Source: Diabrotica undecimpunctata
Taxonomy: Eukaryota; Arthropoda; Insecta; Coleoptera; Chrysomelidae
Direction of reading: 5' to 3'
DNA: 64,000 nucleotides
Assembly: GCF_040954645.1 (NCBI RefSeq)
Contig: NC_092803.1
Coordinates: 83,085,417 to 83,149,416 of the forward strand
Of this stretch, positions 63,795 through 64,000 are shown piece after piece. Within the stretch, counting starts at the first letter, position 1, and each line of letters starts with the position of its first letter. Below the pieces are notes generated by a model, which saw only the letters and a program-made list of their open reading frames with translations, was not told the DNA's origin and searched no databases. Both the position numbers and the translations under genes were made by a program.

Positions 63795-64000
63795 TTGAAC
63801 TTTTATAAAGCCACATACATAGGAGGTACAAGAACTTCGGAGTCATGCAAAGTACTGAGAGGATTGAAACAAAACTCAAAAGAAAAAATTAAATTGTGAA
63901 ATATATACGACAAAGAATGGAAGGACTATTGCAAGGAACTGTCAACAGAACAAAGACCACAATTCATTGGAAAAGCAAACCGGCGAAGACGAAGCAGATC
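63795..64000 (+). pseudogene. LINE linker fragment, runs off the window
   Basis: Plus strand: YIGGTRTSESCKVLRGLKQN, SKEKIKL, IYDKEWKDYCKELSTEQRPQ, FIGKANRRRRSR. It matches the endonuclease-RT linker of insect LINEs ('P-ESWR-I--L--D-K-K-----I----W--YY--LLTE-R'). The rest would lie beyond position 64000. Confidence 0.5.

Overview
The window looks like intergenic DNA from an insect (arthropod at least). It is AT-rich and full of eukaryotic mobile elements: several non-LTR (LINE) families, a Ty3/gypsy remnant, Penelope-like elements with GIY-YIG domains, piggyBac, pogo/Tigger and Tc1/mariner-type transposases, TA-dinucleotide MITEs and many (TA)n arrays. I found no ordinary host gene, tRNA or rRNA. 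The insect assignment is an inference from element families; no species marker is visible.

Layout. 0-15 kb is mostly minus-strand wreckage: a gypsy gag/integrase remnant (3.2-5.1 kb), an I-superfamily LINE with RNase H ('LINE-A') cut into three pieces (5.1-10.7 kb), and an RTE LINE (10.7-14.3 kb). LINE-A is split by another LINE and by a ~2.4 kb terminal-inverted-repeat element carrying an intron-containing gene; I cannot assign that element to a named superfamily. The RTE LINE is split by a 1.7 kb repeat whose sister copy lies at 18.5-20.3 kb, and by an 85 bp LINE tail. 15-25 kb holds more LINE fragments, including one (22.1-24.4 kb) interrupted by a smaller LINE insertion with a perfect 12 bp target duplication. 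25-30 kb has an element with ~125 bp inverted repeats and a duplicated, unassigned tract.

30-35 kb is built from inverted pairs: two Penelope-like 3' ends (GIY-YIG plus hammerhead-like motifs) facing each other, and two ~650 bp MITEs facing each other inside (TA)n. 37-43 kb has LINE and piggyBac remnants, a 0.6 kb Penelope-like palindrome and a decayed LINE.

43.6-52.7 kb is the best preserved part. A pogo/Tigger-like transposon with a deleted transposase has been split by a complete jockey-clade LINE (45,760-52,155, minus strand). The LINE has both ORFs open, a perfect 12 bp target-site duplication, a 5' promoter-like motif and an unusual (TG)n 3' end. 52.7-64 kb returns to decayed LINE fragments on both strands, plus a mariner-type transposase remnant and three GC-rich palindromes in a gene-poor tract.

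Nothing here suggests a cellular pathway. The genes are replication machinery of selfish elements, and the nesting gives a relative insertion history.
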